DNA from: an uncultured Candidatus Poseidoniales archaeon
Lineage (GTDB): Archaea; Thermoplasmatota; Poseidoniia; Poseidoniales; Poseidoniaceae
Length of the DNA: 64,000 nt
Direction of reading: 5' to 3'
Assembly (NCBI GenBank): GCA_905182125.1
Contig: CAJJAV010000003.1
Span: forward strand, 62,001-126,000
The position numbers and the translations under genes are program-made. Numbering within the stretch: the stretch's first letter is position 1; every line of letters begins with the position of its first letter. Under the pieces are notes generated by a model that saw nothing but the letters and a program-made list of their open reading frames with translations, was not told the DNA's origin and did no database searches. Shown piece after piece: positions 16,780 through 25,207 of this stretch.

Positions 16780-18135
16780 ATGAATGAAACGGGTGTCCAA
16801 CTTACAAAAATCAAGAGACAACTCAAAGAACACAGCCGCATTCGCCCTCTTATGGACAACGATGCTGGTGCAGGTTTGCTCAATCCCTACGCACAGACAA
16901 AAGTGGGCAGTGATGCGATTTTTGCATGGTGGGCCCGCTACAAGGAAGCCATAGCCACCGGAGCTGATGCAGTCAATGGGACCATTGGCGCGTTGCTCGA
17001 GGACGATGGATCCCTTGCCATCAACGCCGTTGTTGATGAAGCCGTCCGAAAGGCGCCACCGGTCGAAATTGCAGCCTATGCCCCGCTCAAGGGGTTGCCA
17101 GCGTTCCTCGATCTCGCCAAAACGTTGGCCCTCGGTGATCGGCGAAGTGACCTCGAAGCCATGGGCATCTCCACAACCGCCACGGCGTCTGCTGGTGGCT
17201 CTGGCGCTCTGTACCTCGCCGCTAACAATTTTGCAAACCGAGGCGATCATGTTCTCTTGCGTGACCGACATTGGGGGCCCTACAAAGGATTCCTCTCAGG
17301 ATGCGATCTCAAAACTCTGACCTATCCGCTGCTTCCAACCTATGACTCACCTCATCCATACCTCGACCTTCAAGGATTCAAAGAGCAACTTTCGGTCTTG
17401 TGCACATCCCAAGATAAAGTGATGATGTGGATCAATGATCCAGCACACAACCCAACCGGCCTGTCCCTCACCCCTGGTGGGCGAATGGCCATGTTGGAAG
17501 CCGTGATGGAAAGTGCTTCGGTGAACGAAAATGTTGGGCACACATTGCTCCTCGATGTCGCCTATCATCTGTATGCAGATGAACCTCATGGTTGGGCTGA
17601 AACATTGTATGAAGCAATGAATGAGGGGTGGCCATGGCCAGAAAACTTGCTCATCACTTTTGCTCTTTCACTCTCGAAGTCGCATACCATGTACGGTTTG
17701 CGAACCGGCGCGTTGGTCAGCCTTCATCCCGATGAAACAGTCACTGAACGCATCGATACGGTGATGGGTGTCACGGGCCGGCAGACATGGTCTGCAGCGC
17801 CACGTGTATCGCAATACACCGTCAGTGAGATGCACGCATCTGACGAAGGTGGTGCAGCATGGAGCAAAGAACGAGATCGCCTACAAGCCCTGCTTGTTGA
17901 ACGACGCAGTGCCCTCATCAAGGCGTGCGATGAACTCAATGTGCCCCTCAATCCGACACACGATGGATTCTTTGCTTGGCTTGAACATGAAAATCCATCT
18001 GCAATCGCAGAGGCTTGCGCTGAGCAACACGTCTACTTGGTCCCACTCACCGGGGGGGTACGTATTGGATTGTGTGCCGTGCCAATTGAGCAAATTCCAA
18101 AGGTCGCACAGGCGTTAGCCAACGCACTTGAATGA
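16780..18135 (+). CDS. Class I aminotransferase (aspartate/aromatic type)
   Basis: This PLP enzyme moves amino groups between amino acids and 2-oxo acids. The substrate-domain signature INDPAHNPTGLSLTP and the PLP-lysine segment SLSKSHTMYGLRTGALV (Lys near residue 300) match the class I-alpha (AspAT/TyrB) branch. The conserved C-terminal substrate Arg lies in GGVRIGLC. The length of 451 residues is slightly above normal, due to an N-terminal extension of about 40 residues. ATG at 16780 is preferred over the TTG directly before it. The tRNA-Thr gene starts 27 bases away on the other strand, so a very compact divergent promoter region is implied. Confidence 0.85.
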   Translation: MNETGVQLTKIKRQLKEHSRIRPLMDNDAGAGLLNPYAQTKVGSDAIFAWWARYKEAIATGADAVNGTIGALLEDDGSLAINAVVDEAVRKAPPVEIAAYAPLKGLPAFLDLAKTLALGDRRSDLEAMGISTTATASAGGSGALYLAANNFANRGDHVLLRDRHWGPYKGFLSGCDLKTLTYPLLPTYDSPHPYLDLQGFKEQLSVLCTSQDKVMMWINDPAHNPTGLSLTPGGRMAMLEAVMESASVNENVGHTLLLDVAYHLYADEPHGWAETLYEAMNEGWPWPENLLITFALSLSKSHTMYGLRTGALVSLHPDETVTERIDTVMGVTGRQTWSAAPRVSQYTVSEMHASDEGGAAWSKERDRLQALLVERRSALIKACDELNVPLNPTHDGFFAWLEHENPSAIAEACAEQHVYLVPLTGGVRIGLCAVPIEQIPKVAQALANALE

Positions 18136-18144
18136 GGGGATTCA

Positions 18145-18522
18145 ATGCTTAAAAACGGCAGAGAAAATTTCCTGATTGGCAGTCTAATCTGCCTTGTCAC
18201 TGGGGCATTTTTCACCGTTGGAGGCATTTATTCAATCGGTTCGACCATCGGTGTGTGCGGCGTTGTTCTTTTTGTCGTCGGCATGTCGATGCCTACGCAA
18301 AGGGGCATGACACCCGAAGACGTAGCAAACTGGCTCCCTACCGCTGAACAACTGCCTGATGCTGGACGCGTCATGTACCGTGTCGACGTCACCCTTGACG
18401 AACCAAAGAAATCATCCATCTTGTGTGGACCGTGCGGCACAGTGACGCTTGTGGATGGTGAGAAACCAACCACGTTTGTTTGCCCTTCGTGTGCCTCAGC
18501 GCTTTGGGATGAAGAAGAATAA
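18145..18522 (+). CDS. Small membrane protein with C-terminal zinc ribbon
   Basis: The 125-residue product has two membrane helices (residues about 9-30 and 33-52) joined by a short turn. A soluble stretch beginning MTPEDVANWLPTAEQLP follows, and then a zinc-ribbon pattern: CGPCG and, 20-odd residues later, CPSCA. The acidic tail ends DEEE. The two CxxC knuckles strongly suggest a bound zinc ion on the cytoplasmic side. No family name comes to mind. It lies 9 bases after the aminotransferase and may be co-transcribed with it. Confidence 0.72.
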   Translation: MLKNGRENFLIGSLICLVTGAFFTVGGIYSIGSTIGVCGVVLFVVGMSMPTQRGMTPEDVANWLPTAEQLPDAGRVMYRVDVTLDEPKKSSILCGPCGTVTLVDGEKPTTFVCPSCASALWDEEE

Positions 18523-18609
18523 GCGGATGCAGCCTCGACCTCATGAACCTGCAATATTGGGCAATGGACAGGGACAGATTTGAAGGGCGTTGGGCGCCCC
18601 GAGAGAACC

Positions 18610-20094
18610 ATGGACGCACCATCATTGCTGAACCCTGAGCGGAGAATGCTCAAAGCAATGCAAACGGATGTCGGACGAACATGGAGTTTAAACGAGGTCC
18701 TCAAAGCCTGCAACTGGACTGACCAAGCTGTTGCTGCGGCTGCCGGTCACGGCTTGACCAACCACGGGATGGTGGAAACCATGGAACATGTGGTTCGAAC
18801 GGTAAAGGCTGCATCAGAAGGCCTCAAAGCAGCGCAAGAGGGACTCCTTGAACAGCGCCTCTGGAGTTGGATTCAATCCACAGAGTCGGCATCGATGGCT
18901 GACCTTCAGTCTGCCTTTGAACGTCATGAAGCCGGCCCAGGTGTTGGTTTGCTCAAACGCCTTGGCGTTCTGTTAATCGATGGTACATTTCAATCCGATG
19001 ACCCAGAACATGTCGGACGGGAAATCGAACAGCGGGCCACCTTCATCAGGGGCTTACCGTGTTCAATCGAAACGGCAGACTCAACAATGCTGGAGCACTT
19101 CAAATCACGTCGAGGCCTTATCGAAATTGCGGAACAAACAACGCGCACTTGGTCGTTAACCGAAGCTGGTGCACACCTCGGTGGCGAACATCTTGAAGAA
19201 AAAGAGGCCGTTTCCGAAATCACCACAGAATTGCTTCAATCAGAAGCATGGAAAGATGCTGAATTCCGTTCATTCGACGTCACATTAGAGTCTGCAAGCC
19301 CACGAACGGGCCGCAGCCACCCAATGCAAGCACTGATCGAACGAGTTCGTGCGATTTTCTTAGAGATGGGATTCTCAGAACTGGTCGATGATTATGTCCA
19401 AACAGCAGGTTGGAACATGGATGCATTGTTCATACCCCAAGACCACCCTGCTCGAGAGATGCAGGATACATTCTACCTCGAAAACCCAGCCTCACTGCCT
19501 CTTCCTGCAGATTTGGTCAAGGCCTGGGGCGACATTCACGAGCATGGTGGAGTGACGGGCTCCGTCGGATGGGGTGGTGCTTTTTCCAAGGCGACTTCTG
19601 AAAAGGGCCTCCTTCGAACGCATACGACGGTCAACACCATCCAATACCTCGCAGCCCACCCAGACGAAGCTTGCCGAGTGTTTTCAGTCGACCGTGTTTT
19701 CAGAAAAGAAGCCATCGATCGAACTCACCTGCCAGAATTCCATCAGATTGAAGGCATCATTATGGAAGAGGGAGCCAACCTCCAGATGCTCGTCACGACC
19801 ATGAAGACATTCTATGCCAAGATGGGCTGTCCAGAAGTCAGGGTGCGTCCAGCCTATTTCCCATACACAGAACCAAGCCTCGAAATTGAAGTAAAATGGC
19901 GTGGTAAGTGGCTGGAATTAGGTGGGGCAGGTATCTTTCGACCTGAAGTCACCGAACCGCTTGGGATCTCAACCCCGGTGTTGGCATGGGGCATGGGACT
20001 TGAGCGATTGGCAATGCTGGTCCTCGGTCTCGATGATATCCGTCAACTCTACATCTCGGACCTCGAATGGCTACGAAATCAACCTATTCTGTGA
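18610..20094 (+). CDS. pheS: Phenylalanyl-tRNA synthetase alpha subunit, archaeal/eukaryotic type
   Basis: PheS carries the catalytic class II domain of the (alpha-beta)2 synthetase that charges tRNA-Phe. N-terminal helical/winged repeats (residues 1-210) precede the catalytic core. Core motifs are HPMQALIERVRAIFLEMGF (motif 1 region), DALFIPQDHPAREMQDTFYL (motif 2 lead), VFRKEAIDRTHLPEFHQIEG and the C-terminal GMGLERLAML with the motif 3 Arg. The ATG at 18610 is preceded by GAGAG and removes a 10-residue unconserved extension that would start at TTG 18580. The beta subunit gene is not in the window, which is common in archaea. Confidence 0.94.
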   Translation: MDAPSLLNPERRMLKAMQTDVGRTWSLNEVLKACNWTDQAVAAAAGHGLTNHGMVETMEHVVRTVKAASEGLKAAQEGLLEQRLWSWIQSTESASMADLQSAFERHEAGPGVGLLKRLGVLLIDGTFQSDDPEHVGREIEQRATFIRGLPCSIETADSTMLEHFKSRRGLIEIAEQTTRTWSLTEAGAHLGGEHLEEKEAVSEITTELLQSEAWKDAEFRSFDVTLESASPRTGRSHPMQALIERVRAIFLEMGFSELVDDYVQTAGWNMDALFIPQDHPAREMQDTFYLENPASLPLPADLVKAWGDIHEHGGVTGSVGWGGAFSKATSEKGLLRTHTTVNTIQYLAAHPDEACRVFSVDRVFRKEAIDRTHLPEFHQIEGIIMEEGANLQMLVTTMKTFYAKMGCPEVRVRPAYFPYTEPSLEIEVKWRGKWLELGGAGIFRPEVTEPLGISTPVLAWGMGLERLAMLVLGLDDIRQLYISDLEWLRNQPIL

Positions 20095-20194
20095 CACGGA
20101 ACGGTGTATGGTTGACCTCAAACGGTAGAGAGCTCCAATTTAGACCAACCTTGTTTTAGGGGAGATGCCGGGACCGCGTCATGTACTGGTTGAC

Positions 20195-20211
20195 TACAAC
20201 ATGGTGTTGTA
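20195..20211 (+). other. Perfect 6-bp stem-loop in the leader of the DEAD-box gene
   Basis: TACAAC pairs with GTTGTA around a five-base loop, ending 22 bases before the helicase ATG. The 139-base gap between pheS and the helicase holds no gene. The hairpin may be a leader structure used for temperature or autogenous control, as seen with some bacterial cold-shock helicases; this is inference. Confidence 0.35.
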
Positions 20212-20233
20212 AGCCTCCGTTCGAGGGATTTAC

Positions 20234-21580
20234 ATGACTGATTTTGAGACCTTAGGCCTTTCCAAACCGCTCCTACGGGCGATCGAAGAGCAAGGATACA
20301 CAACGCCAACACCCGTGCAGGAACAATCAATCCCCCCATTGCTGGCCGGACGTGACGTCCTAGGTGTGGCACAAACGGGAACAGGAAAAACCGCTGCTTT
20401 TGCACTGCCCGTATTGCAAATCATGAGCAGAGACCCACCAAAGAGAAACCGAAAGATTCGCACATTAGTTCTCTCACCAACCAGAGAACTAGCAGCGCAA
20501 ATCGATGAACGGTTTTCCGCTTACAGTGAACATTTGGACATCCGTCACAAAGTTATTTTTGGTGGTGTCAATCAAAATCCTCAGGTTCGGGCATTACAAA
20601 ACGGACTCGATGTCTTGGTCGCAACACCAGGCCGACTCCTCGATCTCATCAACCAAGGTCATGTCGACATTGGTCATGTGGAATTCTTTGTGCTGGATGA
20701 AGCAGACAGAATGCTCGACATGGGGTTCATCAATGACATCAAGAAAGTCTTGAAGCTGTTGCCCAAAAAGCGACAAAACCTACTGTTCAGCGCAACCATG
20801 CCCTCTTCAATCGCCAATCTTGCTGGTTCCTTCCTAAGCAACGCCGTCAAGGTTGACATCACACCAAAAGAAGTCACTGTCGACCGAATTGAGCAGAAAA
20901 TTATGTTCCTGCGTAAATCTGACAAGCGCCGGCTTCTTGTAAAGATTATCAAACAAGAACGGGTTGCTCGAGGCATTGTATTTACCCGAACCAAGCACGG
21001 TGCCAATCGCCTCGTGAAGCAACTCGATCAAAGTGGAATTTCAGCCGCCGCCATACACGGCAATAAAAGCCAAGGAGCCCGGACAAAAGCACTCGCTGGA
21101 TTCAAGAACGGAAACATTCCCATCTTGGTTGCAACCGATATTGCCAGCCGTGGAATCGATGTCGAAGGTGTGACGCACGTGTTCAATTATGATTTGCCGA
21201 ATGAGCCAGAAAGTTACGTCCATCGTATTGGCCGAACTGCGCGTGCAGGTCGAACAGGTATTGCCTATGCCTTCTGTGATGATTCCGAATCGGGCTACTT
21301 AGTGGGCATCCAACAGTTAATTGGAAAAGAAATTCCTGTCGACGACTCCCATGAATTCCATTTCATTGGTGCAATTCCAAAACCAGGCCAAAAAGCTGGG
21401 AAGATCAAGGAACCCAAGGGTTCGAAGAAAAAGCAACCTCAGAGGAACAACTCCCATTCGGGTGGCGGAAGAAGCAGTGGGAACCGATCCTCTGGTGGTC
21501 GAAACACATCCAATCAATCTCGTAACAGCCGTCCAAGTGGCCAAAGTGGCTCCCGAAACCAACGACAGCGCGAGGATTGA
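20234..21580 (+). CDS. DEAD-box ATP-dependent RNA helicase, RhlE-like
   Basis: The enzyme unwinds short RNA duplexes in ribosome assembly or RNA decay. All helicase motifs are present: the Q motif PTPVQEQSIPPLL, Walker A AQTGTGKTAAF, PTRELAAQ, TPGRLLDL, VLDEADRMLDMGF (DEAD box), SAT, ATDIASRGIDVEGVTHV and HRIGRTARAGRTG. The C-terminal 80 residues are basic and rich in Gly, Ser, Arg and Asn, like the RNA-binding tails of RhlE proteins. The gene has its own leader of about 140 bases with a small hairpin. The bacterial-like overall pattern suggests ancient transfer, which is common in this archaeal group. Confidence 0.93.
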   Translation: MTDFETLGLSKPLLRAIEEQGYTTPTPVQEQSIPPLLAGRDVLGVAQTGTGKTAAFALPVLQIMSRDPPKRNRKIRTLVLSPTRELAAQIDERFSAYSEHLDIRHKVIFGGVNQNPQVRALQNGLDVLVATPGRLLDLINQGHVDIGHVEFFVLDEADRMLDMGFINDIKKVLKLLPKKRQNLLFSATMPSSIANLAGSFLSNAVKVDITPKEVTVDRIEQKIMFLRKSDKRRLLVKIIKQERVARGIVFTRTKHGANRLVKQLDQSGISAAAIHGNKSQGARTKALAGFKNGNIPILVATDIASRGIDVEGVTHVFNYDLPNEPESYVHRIGRTARAGRTGIAYAFCDDSESGYLVGIQQLIGKEIPVDDSHEFHFIGAIPKPGQKAGKIKEPKGSKKKQPQRNNSHSGGGRSSGNRSSGGRNTSNQSRNSRPSGQSGSRNQRQRED

Positions 21581-21710
21581 CCAAAAATCCCCAAACATCA
21601 ATTGGTTTTTCAGTCAAATAGAAGTACCCGAGGTCTGACCTTTTCCCATGGAGCCACGACCGTCATATCTGTCCCATTTCCCGTTGAAAACATCTCAACG
21701 ACCAAAAGGA

Positions 21711-22163
21711 ATGATGGTGCCCTCAACAGCCATCAAAATTTGTATCCGAGAAAAGTACTTTGATTTCTCAAGCAGAGCATCTCGTTCTGAATTTTGGTTT
21801 TACACGGCTTTCTTTTCGATCTTCATGTCCTTGATGGGCTATTGTGTCCTTGAATTTGGTCCATTGCTTGGGACATGGACCATTCCTTTTTCCATGCTGA
21901 ACAACCCATTGTTCAAAGTTCCAGACCTGGTATTGATTTGGCCTAACCTCTTCGATTGGCTGTACCTGATTGTGAATCTGTTGCTCTCAATACCTCTTCT
22001 TTCAGCCCTAGTTCGCAGAATTCACGATGTTGGGAAATCAGGTTGGTGGCTCCTGATTGTACTGGTTCCAATTCTAGGGGCGATTTACCTACTCTACCTT
22101 TTCCAAAAAGACGGTGAAGCCGCAATCAACCGTTTCGGCGTTGTTCCAAACAACGATCGATGA
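21711..22163 (+). CDS. DUF805 family inner-membrane protein
   Basis: DUF805 proteins are small four-helix membrane proteins widespread in bacteria. Signatures are YFDFSSRASRSEFWFYTAFF at the N-terminus and ALVRRIHDVGKSGWWLLIVLVPILGAIYLL near the end, followed by the short tail with NRFGVVP. The ATG at 21711 follows an AAAGGA stretch and gives the usual 150 residues. An upstream in-frame codon at 21648 only adds unconserved residues. The family has no established function. It sits at the left edge of the AT-richer accessory stretch. Confidence 0.86.
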   Translation: MMVPSTAIKICIREKYFDFSSRASRSEFWFYTAFFSIFMSLMGYCVLEFGPLLGTWTIPFSMLNNPLFKVPDLVLIWPNLFDWLYLIVNLLLSIPLLSALVRRIHDVGKSGWWLLIVLVPILGAIYLLYLFQKDGEAAINRFGVVPNNDR

Positions 22164-22204
22164 ATCTTGATTCTAAATGAACCAACCAAAAATGGTGAAT
22201 ATGC

Positions 22205-22585
22205 TTGACTTTTAATTCAGAGTATGAGCCGTTCTTTCAACCCCCTGGCTGGGTCGTCGCACCCATCTGGGCAGTTCTCTACACCTGCATGGCTTTCAGT
22301 TTTAATTCGGTAGTGAATCAGCGAGACGAGTTGGAACATTTCAAGATCATCGTCGTCTTGTTTATCCTTCAACTTGCACTGAACCTTGCTTGGCCTTCGG
22401 TGTTCAATTCCGAACGTTATCTTCTCTCGTTGGTTATGCTTTTTCTCATGATCGCATGCACGTGTATCTACGCATACCTGATTTACAGACCTCTTCCTTC
22501 AGCTTCGATGTTGGTTTGGCCTTACATCGCTTGGATGAGTTTTGCAGCAGCCATCAATGCTGCGTACTACCTCGAAGCAAATTAA
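22205..22585 (+). CDS. TspO/MBR-like protein lacking the first helix
   Basis: TspO proteins are five-helix membrane proteins that bind porphyrins. The core is recognisable: PPGWVVAPIWAVLYTCMAF, LQLALNLAWPSVF, and VWPYIAWMSFAAAINAAYYL with the Trp/Phe-rich helix 5. At 126 residues it lacks the first membrane helix. An in-frame TGA lies 9 bases upstream of the first codon, and the only start available is TTG at 22205. An out-of-frame ATG at 22201 stops after four codons. The gene may be an N-terminally truncated remnant, or a four-helix variant that is still expressed. I keep it as a coding region because the remaining frame is clean. Confidence 0.6.
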   Translation: MTFNSEYEPFFQPPGWVVAPIWAVLYTCMAFSFNSVVNQRDELEHFKIIVVLFILQLALNLAWPSVFNSERYLLSLVMLFLMIACTCIYAYLIYRPLPSASMLVWPYIAWMSFAAAINAAYYLEAN

Positions 22586-22810
22586 TTAGAATATTGGGCG
22601 CCGAAGCGACCTCAACCCTTGGAAGTGTAAACACCAATGAGAGTCGCACCAATTTACGAGGATAACACTCATTACCGTCTGTGCATTTAAATTTCCGACT
22701 TATTTCTCTACCGCTTTGTGTTCAAAACACAAGTTCAACAACAAACCCCTTGCAATGGACCGTTTTTAACTACGGGAATGTTGATATCCCCCCGTTGAAA
22801 CCGCCACCTT

Positions 22811-24943
22811 ATGCCCCGAATCTACACCTTGTTTCTGCTTGCTCTACTATTGTTGATGCCCTTGAGTGGTTGCATTGGTGGCGACGATGCACCACCGGCT
22901 GACGACTCCACTCCGGTGGAAACGCTCTCAGACGACTGGATGGTATACAGTGTAGAAAATAGCAGCGATTTGCCAGCATGCAACAGCGATACTCTTGGAC
23001 GTTTGTACCACATACAAGCAGATGCGGCCTTCCAAGTATGCACAACGGCAGGCTGGTCGTTCATCGACTTGATCGGACCTGTTGGTTCCGCAGGGCAAGA
23101 CGGTGCAGCAGGTGCAGCAGGTGAAGACGGTGCAGCAGGTGAAGACGGTGCAGCAGGTGAAGACGGTACAGCAGGTGAAGCCGGTGAAGACGGTGCAGCA
23201 GGTGAAGCCGGCACAGCAGGTGAAGATGGTGTCTCAGGTATGAGCGCACTCGCCAATGCCACTTCCTTTGCTGGTGCATTGCATGGCTGCGCTGAAGGTG
23301 GCGTCGTTATTGAAGTCGGCATGGATCTTAACCAGAACAGTGTACTTGACGCTAACGAAATCACCGACCAATCGGCTGTGTGCAACGGTGTTGCGACCCA
23401 AACAACACCTCGTACCGATGCATGGCTTACCAAAGTCACAGTGGAACACTTTGTGGTCATGGACCGTACACCGTACGCCACTTGCACCGAATACCGAACC
23501 ATTCAGCAAGGGTTTGACAACAGCACATTCACAGGTTTGGCAGGCAATGGAATATTGGACATTGATGAAGTGGAAGTACAGACAGAAATGTGTGTCACCG
23601 TCAATTTACAAGAAAAAGTAAATGATTGGTTTGACTCAGAAAACTATCACGTAGGTCCGCATATCCTAATGCAATCCGATACGTATGACCAAAATGGTTC
23701 GTTGTATCATTTCAACACTAAAACTGGCCTTAATACAACAATCCATTCTGCTTCGGAACAGCTTGGACCTACAATCAACGAAGGAGTGTTCTATCTCGCA
23801 GACGAGAATGGTACGAGCCAATTGATGATGTACAATCTCTCTTCCAGGCAATCCGTTTCCATCGATGGTATCAACTCTGGAGGCGACGCATTCAATGGTG
23901 ATACTACATTCGCCACAATAGGAACAAAGTTGTTTTTCAGTGCCGATGATGGCAACTACGGCGAAGAGTTGTGGATGTATGATTTGCAAATGAATATTAC
24001 AGCCCGTGTTATGGATATCAATCCGGGTACCTACTCATCCAATCCTTCCGAGTTTGGAGTGGTCAATCAGACCTTGTTCTTCTCGGCAGAAACGGTGAAT
24101 CACGGAACGGAGTTATGGTCTCACAACCCCGCAAATGCTTCCACATGGCGCGTCACCGATCTTAACCCGTTATCGGGTGACAGTTCGCCAGAGTGCCTTA
24201 ACGTGCTGGATGGACATGTATTTTTCCTTGCAGACAATGGAGTGAATGGCAGGGAATTCTGGATACACACGCCTGCAAATGGTTCGACCAACATGATTGC
24301 AGACATCAACCCGGGAGCAGGTCATGCATGGAGTGGAAATGATTGCATGTACAACAATATTCAGCGGTACCACGTCCACAAAACTGGATCGCATATTTTG
24401 TTCGCAGCCGATAACGGAACAGACGGCGGTGAATTACATGTTTACGATACCCTCACCGGCGTTTTAACCGCCTATAACCTGAATACGAACACTGCGAACT
24501 ATACAGAACAATGGGACCAGTCTGGCTGGTCTAACCCTCACAATTACCTCGAATTCGAGGGTGATGTTTATTTCGTTTCACAAACTTCGAATTACAATTC
24601 CAACTTTTACAAGTTTGATACCTCAACAAATTCTGTTTCGATAGCATTTGACGTGGAGAGTTATTGGAACTCTACTCCACTAGATATGTACAGTACGTAC
24701 GCTCAAGGTCTTTATGTTTACAACAACGAATTGGTGTTTTACCATTGGGCCGATTGCGTCCAATGCGCAGACACTTACTATGCCATGAATGTCATAAACG
24801 CAAACAATGAATTGATTGAACTTGGTTTTATCCTTGATACTTACTTCATCACTGATGCATACCACATTGACGGTCAGACGTACATTGTAACCAGCACAGG
24901 AATGTACCAGCATATCGAAACGACGCATACATTCGCTCTGTGA
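22811..24943 (+). CDS. Lipoprotein with collagen-like stalk and ELW-type repeat domain
   Basis: The 710-residue product starts with a lipoprotein signal: hydrophobic LFLLALLLLMPLSGCIGG, with the lipobox Cys at residue 21. After a short domain, residues 89-143 form an uninterrupted Gly-X-Y tract rich in Gly-Ala-Ala and Gly-Glu-Asp triplets. A small Cys-containing domain like DUF7151 follows, with GGVVIEVGMDLNQNSVLDANEI. The C-terminal 400 residues contain repeats built around GEELWMYDL, GTELWSHNPANAS and GREFWIHTPANGS, each preceded by an LFFSA strand, so a beta-propeller is likely. Such proteins sit on the cell surface and may bind polymers or particles. The base composition is more AT-rich than in the flanking housekeeping genes. 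Confidence 0.78.
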   Translation: MPRIYTLFLLALLLLMPLSGCIGGDDAPPADDSTPVETLSDDWMVYSVENSSDLPACNSDTLGRLYHIQADAAFQVCTTAGWSFIDLIGPVGSAGQDGAAGAAGEDGAAGEDGAAGEDGTAGEAGEDGAAGEAGTAGEDGVSGMSALANATSFAGALHGCAEGGVVIEVGMDLNQNSVLDANEITDQSAVCNGVATQTTPRTDAWLTKVTVEHFVVMDRTPYATCTEYRTIQQGFDNSTFTGLAGNGILDIDEVEVQTEMCVTVNLQEKVNDWFDSENYHVGPHILMQSDTYDQNGSLYHFNTKTGLNTTIHSASEQLGPTINEGVFYLADENGTSQLMMYNLSSRQSVSIDGINSGGDAFNGDTTFATIGTKLFFSADDGNYGEELWMYDLQMNITARVMDINPGTYSSNPSEFGVVNQTLFFSAETVNHGTELWSHNPANASTWRVTDLNPLSGDSSPECLNVLDGHVFFLADNGVNGREFWIHTPANGSTNMIADINPGAGHAWSGNDCMYNNIQRYHVHKTGSHILFAADNGTDGGELHVYDTLTGVLTAYNLNTNTANYTEQWDQSGWSNPHNYLEFEGDVYFVSQTSNYNSNFYKFDTSTNSVSIAFDVESYWNSTPLDMYSTYAQGLYVYNNELVFYHWADCVQCADTYYAMNVINANNELIELGFILDTYFITDAYHIDGQTYIVTSTGMYQHIETTHTFAL
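23075..23239 (+). repeat. Collagen-like Gly-X-Y coding repeat
   Basis: Fifty-five codons encode Gly at every third position, mostly as GGTGCAGCA and GGTGAAGAC triplets. Nearly identical 18-27-base units are repeated in tandem, so the tract should vary in length between strains by slippage or recombination. It encodes residues 89-143 of the lipoprotein. Confidence 0.9.
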
Positions 24944-25018
24944 AACATTGATTTCAATAAGGCTGGTTCCGATTTAATCGTAATCGCCTTGAAGTGGCTG
25001 TCTGAAGACGGACAGATC

Positions 25019-25061
25019 ATCATGGGCCAGTAGGGCTTATTATCATGAGCAAGTAGGGCTT
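25019..25061. repeat. Imperfect 20-base direct repeat in a 264-base intergenic gap
   Basis: The units at 25019-25038 and 25042-25061 match at 18 of 20 positions (ATCATG, then AGTAGGGCTT). Just before them, CTGTC (24998) can pair with GACAG (25011). The gap lies between two lipoprotein genes and holds no open frame of note. The repeats could be a regulator-binding site, since a spacing of 23 bases is about two helical turns. Confidence 0.5.
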
Positions 25062-25207
25062 CAAAATCGTGTATGTGGATGTTGTTGACGTGCATTTGAT
25101 AGAACCTTACAAACATCAATCTGTTGTAGTTTAGTTGGATCCTTGTGATTTTGAACGGAAATCGGATGAATCCTAGTCTTCATTTACCCCAACCCGCTGG
25201 GTAGTCT

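Noticed and set aside
20095-20233. Riboswitch before the DEAD-box helicase
   Set aside because: Only one 6-bp hairpin is visible; no conserved riboswitch core can be recognised.
23061-23279. Leu/His-rich repeat frame opposite the collagen-like tract
   Set aside because: It is the antisense of the Gly-X-Y repeat; the plus-strand frame has signal peptide, lipobox and domains.
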